Assembly: GCF_041821025.1 (NCBI RefSeq)
Contig: NZ_JBGUAY010000002.1
Span: 1 to 64,000, forward strand
Source of the DNA: Egicoccus sp. AB-alg6-2
GTDB lineage: Bacteria; Actinomycetota; Nitriliruptoria; Nitriliruptorales; Nitriliruptoraceae
Direction of reading: 5' to 3'
Length of the DNA: 64,000 bases
A model generated the notes under the pieces. It made no database searches, was not told the origin of the DNA, and saw only the letters and a list, made by a program, of their open reading frames with translations. Positions 59,817-64,000 of the stretch are shown here, in pieces. Within the stretch, counting starts at the first letter, position 1; each line of letters opens with the position of its first letter. The translations under genes and the position numbers were made by a program.

Positions 59817-60839
59817 TCAGGAAGCGCCGGGCGCGGCCGTCGACTGGCGCACCACCAGCTCGGGGGCGAGTTCGACCGCCTTGCGGGCGCGGCGGGCGGG
59901 CGGATCGTCGAGCAGCCCCAGCAGCAGCTCGCCGGCCCGACGTCCCATCTCGTACTGCGGGATGCGCACGGTCGTCAGCGGCGGATCGATCAGGTCCACG
60001 AGCGGCATGTCGTTGAAGCCGACCAGCGACACCTCCTGCGGCACCCGGCGGCCGGCCGCCCGCAGCGCCCGCAGACAGCCGATCGCGAGCAGGTCGTTGG
60101 CGGCGCAGATCGCCGTGACGTCGGGGTGCTGCTCGAGCAGGCGCTGGCACGCCTCCATGCCGTCGCCGACGGCGAAGATCGCGGCGTGCTCGACCAACGC
60201 GGGGTCGTAGACCCCGGCGTCGGTGGCGAAGGTCTCGAACGCCTCGGCCCGGCTGCGTCCGGTGGAGGTGTCGGTCGGTCCGGCGACGTGCGCGATCCGC
60301 CGGTGGCCGAGGTCGAGCAGGTGTCGGACGGCCAGCGTGACCCCGGCGGCGTCGTCGGGGACCACGGCCGGCACGGACGGATCGGTCCCACGACGGTTGA
60401 CCAGCACGACCGGGAGGTTGCCGACGGCCGCGGTGCCCTCGTCGCTGTCGAGGTGGGAGGTCGCGACGACCAGGCCGTCGACCTGGCGGCCGACCAGGCT
60501 CTGCAGGCTGCGTGCCTCGCGCCGGGCGTCGTTGTCGGTGTTGGTGACGATGAGCGTGTAGCCGCCCGCGTCCAGCGCGTCCTCGAGCCCGCGCACGATG
60601 GGCGGGAAGAACGGATTGGTGAGGTCGGGCAGCAGCATGCCGACCGTGTGCGAGCGCTGGGTCCGCAGTCCGCGGGCGAGCACGTTGGGCTGGTAGCCGA
60701 GCTCGCTGGCCGCGGCGAGCACGCGCTCGACCGTCTCCGAGCGCAGCATGGCCGCGGTGCGCTCGTTGAGCGCCCGCGACACCGTGGAGACGTCGACACC
60801 CGCGAACCGGGCGACGTCGGACATCGTCGTCTTGGCCAT
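59817..60839 (-). CDS. LacI-family transcriptional regulator (R4)
   Basis: 340 residues, ATG 60839. Helix-turn-helix TTMSDVARFAGVDVSTVSRALN, hinge VLARGLRTQRSHTVG, then the effector domain (MLLPDLTNPFFPPIVRGLED, VNRRGTDPSVPAVVPDDAAG, CAANDLLAIGCLRALRAAG, LVGFNDMPLVDLIDPPLTTVRIP). It is highly similar to R1. It lies inside the molybdenum-hydroxylase operon, so it can control that operon and autoregulate through the operator at 63372. Confidence 0.93.
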   Translation of the reverse strand: MAKTTMSDVARFAGVDVSTVSRALNERTAAMLRSETVERVLAAASELGYQPNVLARGLRTQRSHTVGMLLPDLTNPFFPPIVRGLEDALDAGGYTLIVTNTDNDARREARSLQSLVGRQVDGLVVATSHLDSDEGTAAVGNLPVVLVNRRGTDPSVPAVVPDDAAGVTLAVRHLLDLGHRRIAHVAGPTDTSTGRSRAEAFETFATDAGVYDPALVEHAAIFAVGDGMEACQRLLEQHPDVTAICAANDLLAIGCLRALRAAGRRVPQEVSLVGFNDMPLVDLIDPPLTTVRIPQYEMGRRAGELLLGLLDDPPARRARKAVELAPELVVRQSTAAPGAS

Positions 60840-60885
60840 GGTGGGGGACCCTAGGCCAGCGCGCCGGAAGCCGCCGTGAAGCGGT

Positions 60886-61953
60886 TCAGAGCCGGCCTCC
60901 GAGGTGTTGCGCCATCCAGTCCGCCGTGCGGTAGCGGTAGGCGTGGGCGCGGTTGTTGGCGACGTGGTTGCCGTCCTCGATGACCAGCAGCTCGGTCGGC
61001 CCGGTGGCCTCCGTCGCCAGCCGCTCGGCGGCCTGCCAGGGCACCAGTCGGTCGAGCTTGCCGGTCACCACGAACAACGGGCACGAGATCTGCGGTGCGG
61101 CGTCGACCAACGTCAGCGAGCGGCCGTGCTCGCGCGCCTCGTCCTGCGTCGCCAGGTGGGACCGGACCCGGAACGCCTCCCTGGTCAGGTCGGGGAGCGC
61201 GTCCCATCCGGCCTCCCAGTCGTAGGGCCCCGACAGCGAGATGCAGGCCCTGACGCGCTTCTCGAACGCGGCCGCCCGGGGGGCGTAGTAGCCGCCGAGG
61301 CTGACGCCCCACAGCCCGATGCGGTCGCCGTCGAGGTCGGGTCGTGCCTGCAGGTGGTCGACCACGGCCGCGACCGGGACCTCGTAGTCGCCGCGGATGG
61401 GCAGGTCGTACTCCGCCTCGCCCTGGCCCGGTCCGTCGAAGGCGAACGTGGCCAGCCCGCGGGCGAGGAACAGCTGCTCGTACGCGTGCATCTCCTCCTT
61501 CGCGGAGTCGAGCCCCATGCACATCACGACGACGGGCGGACGTTCGACGCCGGACGGTCGCCGCAGGTTGCCGTACAGGGAGGTGCCCTCGAAGGGGACG
61601 GCCACGCGTTCACCCGGCGGGTCCACGAGGGCGAGGGCGTCGGTGCGGCACGCCACCGCACGACGGTGCGCCGCACGCATCTCCTCGACGTCCTGCACGA
61701 ACAGGAACTTGCCGAAGTGGTAACAGACCGCCGCCGTCGTCAGGTGCGCACCGGCGCTCTGTCGCCGGCCGGCGTCCAGTGCCTCGCGACCCAGCTGCTC
61801 GTGCATGCCGGCGCGCTCGGCCCAGGCCCCGCACCACTCCTCCCACCGTTCCACGCCACCGGTGACCTCCTGGAAGTCGGTCAGCGGAACCCCGTTGGCG
61901 ACGAACCGGGGGGCCCAGTGGCTGATGGCGGCGGTGACGCGCTCGTCGGTCAT
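60886..61953 (-). CDS. Alpha/beta hydrolase, 2,6-dihydroxypseudooxynicotine-hydrolase-like, resembling 53490-54575
   Basis: 355 residues, ATG 61953 overlapping the CoxM-type stop. Helical N-terminal domain (~1-110), then FAFDGPGQGEAE, nucleophile Ser218 in GVSLGGYYAPRAA, Asp301 in GKLDRLVP and His330 in EDGNHVANN. In the nicotine pathway of Paenarthrobacter the enzyme of this type acts after a molybdenum hydroxylase (KdhLMS), and here too it is encoded in one operon with CoxS- and CoxM-type subunits. The substrate may differ. Confidence 0.9.
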   Translation of the reverse strand: MTDERVTAAISHWAPRFVANGVPLTDFQEVTGGVERWEEWCGAWAERAGMHEQLGREALDAGRRQSAGAHLTTAAVCYHFGKFLFVQDVEEMRAAHRRAVACRTDALALVDPPGERVAVPFEGTSLYGNLRRPSGVERPPVVVMCMGLDSAKEEMHAYEQLFLARGLATFAFDGPGQGEAEYDLPIRGDYEVPVAAVVDHLQARPDLDGDRIGLWGVSLGGYYAPRAAAFEKRVRACISLSGPYDWEAGWDALPDLTREAFRVRSHLATQDEAREHGRSLTLVDAAPQISCPLFVVTGKLDRLVPWQAAERLATEATGPTELLVIEDGNHVANNRAHAYRYRTADWMAQHLGGRL

Positions 61954-62831
61954 GGTCGTGGCTCCGGGTCCGGGACGTCGAGGTCGAGCGCCCGGCCGAG
62001 GGCGCGGGCGGTCAGGACGCGCGCGAGGTGGCGGCGGAAGGCGGCGTCGGCGTTGCTGTCGCTGGGGGGCGAGGTGTCGACGTCGGCCAGCGCGGCTGCC
62101 GCGGCGATCGCGGCCGGCTCCGCGGGACCACCGCGCAGCGCACCCTCGGTGGCCGTCGCACGCAGGGGTACCTCGCCCATGTGCGTGAGCCCGACGCGAA
62201 CGTCGGCGATCCGTCCCTGCTTACGGCGGACGAGCGCGCAGGCGCCGACGACGGCCCACGCGTGCGACACGGGCGCGAACTTCTCGTACGCCCACGACCA
62301 CCCGGCGAGGTCGGGCACACGGACGGCCAGCAGCACCTCCTCGGGCGCGAGCACCGTCTGCAGGTGCCCGGTGAAGAAGTCGGCGGCGCGGACCCGGCGG
62401 CGACGCTTCTGGCTCGCCAGCACGAACTCCGCGTCGAGGGCACGGGCGAGGGCCGGCAGGTCACCGGCGGCGTCACCGTGGGCCATCGCGCCACCGATCG
62501 TCCCGCGGTGCCGGACCTGCGGGTCGCCGATCCGCCGCACGACCGCGGCCAGTGCTCCGCAGCGCGCGGCCAGCACGGGCGCGTCGATCACGTCCTGGTG
62601 GGTCGTCGCGGCACCGATCTCGAGGTGGTCGCCGTCGACACGTACGCCGCGGAGGGCCTCGACGCGGCCGATGTCGATCAGCACCCCCGGTGTCGCGAGG
62701 CGGAACTTCATCAGCGGCAGCAGGCTCTGCCCGCCGGCGAGGAGCTTCGCGTCGTCGCCGTGCTCGTACAGCGCCGCCACGACGTCGTCGACCGTCTCCG
62801 CCCGGTGGTAGTCGAAGGCCGCCGGGAACAC
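61950..62831 (-). CDS. Molybdenum hydroxylase, FAD-binding medium subunit (CoxM/KdhM type)
   Basis: 293 residues, GTG 62831, one base after the CoxS-type stop. The PCMH-type FAD site shows KLLAGGQSLLPLMKFRLA and TIGGAMAHGDAAGDLPALARALDAEF. It passes electrons from the iron-sulfur subunit to FAD. Its 3' end overlaps the hydrolase gene by 4 bp. Confidence 0.92.
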   Translation of the reverse strand: MFPAAFDYHRAETVDDVVAALYEHGDDAKLLAGGQSLLPLMKFRLATPGVLIDIGRVEALRGVRVDGDHLEIGAATTHQDVIDAPVLAARCGALAAVVRRIGDPQVRHRGTIGGAMAHGDAAGDLPALARALDAEFVLASQKRRRRVRAADFFTGHLQTVLAPEEVLLAVRVPDLAGWSWAYEKFAPVSHAWAVVGACALVRRKQGRIADVRVGLTHMGEVPLRATATEGALRGGPAEPAAIAAAAALADVDTSPPSDSNADAAFRRHLARVLTARALGRALDLDVPDPEPRP

Positions 62832-62832
62832 C

Positions 62833-63321
62833 TCAGGCCCCCGGCTGCGCGGCGAGCTCGTCGGCGGCCTGGCGCACCGCCGCCACGATGGGCGCGTACC
62901 CGGTGCAGCGGCACAGGTTGCCCTCGAGGCCTTCGCGGATCTCGGCGTCCGAGGGGCGTGGGTTGTGGTCGAGCAGGTCCTTGGCGGCCATGATCATGCC
63001 CGGGGTGCAGTACCCGCACTGGAGCGCGTGGCAGTCCCGGAAGGCCGACTGCAGCGGGTGCCAGGCCGCGGGCTCGTCGGGCGGTGTGAGACCCTGCACC
63101 GTCGTCACCTCGCAACCGTCGGCCTGCACGGCCAGCACCGTGCAGCTCTTCACGCTGCGACCATCGAGGAGCACCGTGCACGCGCCACAGTTGGTCGAGT
63201 CGCAGCCGACGTTGACCCCTGTACGGTCGAGGTCGTCGGTCAGCAGGTGGACCAGCAGCACCCGGGCGTCGACGTCACGGGTCACGGCGTCGCCGTCCAC
63301 GGTCAGTCGAATCGATGGCAT
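62833..63321 (-). CDS. Molybdenum hydroxylase, 2Fe-2S small subunit (CoxS/KdhS type)
   Basis: 162 residues, ATG 63321 behind GGAGGGG. The plant-type [2Fe-2S] Cys set (GCDSTNCGACTVLLDG and a fourth Cys in KSCTVLA) and the second cluster set (QCGYCTPGMI and NLCRCTGY) are complete. First gene of the minus-strand operon through CoxM, hydrolase, R4 and the PLP enzyme; divergent from the CoxL-type gene. Confidence 0.94.
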   Translation of the reverse strand: MPSIRLTVDGDAVTRDVDARVLLVHLLTDDLDRTGVNVGCDSTNCGACTVLLDGRSVKSCTVLAVQADGCEVTTVQGLTPPDEPAAWHPLQSAFRDCHALQCGYCTPGMIMAAKDLLDHNPRPSDAEIREGLEGNLCRCTGYAPIVAAVRQAADELAAQPGA

Positions 63322-63371
63322 GCTGCCCCCTCCCGCGTCCGCTTCAGGGCGATGCTAACGTAACGCGCGGT

Positions 63372-63385
63372 ATCAATCGATTGCA
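63372..63385. promoter_or_regulatory. LacI-type operator (ATCGAT class) between CoxS- and CoxL-type genes
   Basis: ATCAATCGATTGCA with a perfect CAATCGATTG core (63374-63383), central in the 107-bp gap between the divergent subunit genes. It can coordinate both transcripts. On the minus strand TTGCAA (63381-63386) and TTACGT (63358-63363) with 17 bp between form a weak promoter candidate. Confidence 0.8.
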
Positions 63386-63428
63386 ACAGGATCTGCCGCC
63401 CACGGCGTGGAGCACCCCAGGAGCAGCG

Positions 63429-64000
63429 ATGGCGACGGCCCCCGGCACCGCGCCCCACCGGCTCGAGGACGACCGGCTCGTCCACGGGCGGGGCCGGTTC
63501 GTCCCCGACCTGCGCCCGCCGGGCCTGCTGCACGCCGCCTTCGTGCGCAGCTATCTCCCCCACGCCCGGATCGTCGAGGTGGACCGCTCCGACGCACAGG
63601 GGATGACCGGCGTCGCGGGGGTGTTCACCGCCGACGACCTCGACCTGCCGCCGATTCCCGGTGCGACCGGCCGTGGTCCCGAGGTCGCGATGCCCCGGGA
63701 GATCCTGGCGCGCGAGCGGGTGCGCTATGTCGGCGAACCGATCGCGCTGGTGGTCGCCGAGGACCGCTACACCGCGGCCGACGCCGCCGAGATGTGGGTC
63801 GAGCTCGACGAACTGCCGGTCGTTGCCGACCCGGTCGCCGCGCTCGAGGACGCCTCCGTGCTGCATCCCGGGCACGGCTCGAATCTCGTCTCGTCCTCGG
63901 TGGTCGGGGTCGAGGACCCGGCCGACGGTCCCGCCGGTCCGGTCAGCGTCACCGTCCGCGTCGACAACCAGCGGCTGGCGCCCGCGCCGATCGAGCCGCT
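63429..64000 (+). CDS. Molybdenum hydroxylase large subunit (CoxL/xanthine dehydrogenase family), 3' truncated by the window
   Basis: Starts at ATG 63429 behind AGGAG and stays open to the right edge (190 residues seen). The N-terminal a/b-hammerhead domain is recognisable: HRLEDDRLVHGRGRFVPDL, LHAAFVRSYLPHARIVEVD, GVAGVFTADDL, RVRYVGEPIALVVAEDRYTAADAAE. The molybdenum-cofactor domains lie outside the window. It completes the three-subunit enzyme with the CoxS and CoxM types on the other strand. Confidence 0.93.
   Translation, partial: MATAPGTAPHRLEDDRLVHGRGRFVPDLRPPGLLHAAFVRSYLPHARIVEVDRSDAQGMTGVAGVFTADDLDLPPIPGATGRGPEVAMPREILARERVRYVGEPIALVVAEDRYTAADAAEMWVELDELPVVADPVAALEDASVLHPGHGSNLVSSSVVGVEDPADGPAGPVSVTVRVDNQRLAPAPIEP

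Overview
The window looks like chromosome of a high-GC (by eye roughly 70%) actinobacterium. GTG starts are frequent, Shine-Dalgarno sequences are strong, and the gene families (MeaA-type mutase, PxKF secreted protein, LacI regulators, molybdenum hydroxylase) suit that phylum. A cobalt-type nitrile hydratase module together with this base composition would fit the Nitriliruptoria, but that placement is inference. I see no rRNA, tRNA, CRISPR array, transposase or phage gene.

Layout. From 1 to 11.2 kb are unrelated genes: the end of a secreted PxKF protein, a subtilisin with SLH repeats, ethylmalonyl-CoA mutase, an M23 peptidase, two transporters, a META lipoprotein, an O-methyltransferase, a NYN nuclease and arginine deiminase. 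From about 11.2 kb to the right edge lies what reads as one large catabolic island. 11.2-14.5 kb (minus): nitrile-hydratase-like module with LacI regulator R1. 14.7-19.7 kb (plus): M24-fold protein, 2-oxoacid dehydrogenase E1 alpha and beta, aldehyde dehydrogenase. 20.0-26.1 kb (plus): Liv-type ABC importer, RidA and a carboxymuconolactone-decarboxylase-like protein. 26.4-33.7 kb: two divergent amidohydrolases, then bicupin, degenerate SDR, LacI R2 and an LVIVD propeller. 34.0-37.6 kb: NMT1/SsuA-type ABC importer. 37.7-41.6 kb: hydroxyisobutyrate-dehydrogenase-like protein, second M24-fold protein and a convergent E2 acyltransferase. 41.7-46 kb: MFS permease, third M24-fold protein, TauE-type exporter and LacI R3. 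46.6-54.6 kb: second NMT1-type importer, second LVIVD propeller, ACMSD-like amidohydrolase, FAD oxidoreductase and a DHPON-hydrolase-like enzyme. 54.6-58.5 kb (minus): 2-hydroxyacid dehydrogenase, creatininase-family hydrolase, Gfo/Idh/MocA oxidoreductase, cupin and a UPF0126 membrane protein. 58.6-64 kb: CoxS/CoxM/CoxL-type molybdenum hydroxylase, second DHPON-hydrolase-like enzyme, LacI R4 and a threonine-synthase-like PLP enzyme.

What ties the island together is a repeated operator, TGCAA(A/T)CG(A/T)TTGCA, seen 15 times (10 with a perfect 10-bp core CAAWCGWTTG). Nearly all sites lie in front of transport or catabolic genes, often overlapping a -35 box or just downstream of a recognisable promoter. 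With four LacI-family regulators in the same stretch, this looks like a set of related, possibly cross-talking regulons. The enzymes point to uptake and breakdown of nitrogen-containing organic compounds (amides, nitriles or N-heterocycles): three importers, amidohydrolases, creatininase-like and creatinase-fold proteins, a nitrile hydratase module, and a molybdenum hydroxylase in one operon with a DHPON-type C-C hydrolase. Carbon would then leave through the aldehyde dehydrogenase and the 2-oxoacid dehydrogenase. The actual substrates cannot be read from the sequence.

Motif positions and repeat coordinates were counted by hand. Paralogy is judged by eye from shared motifs and lengths.
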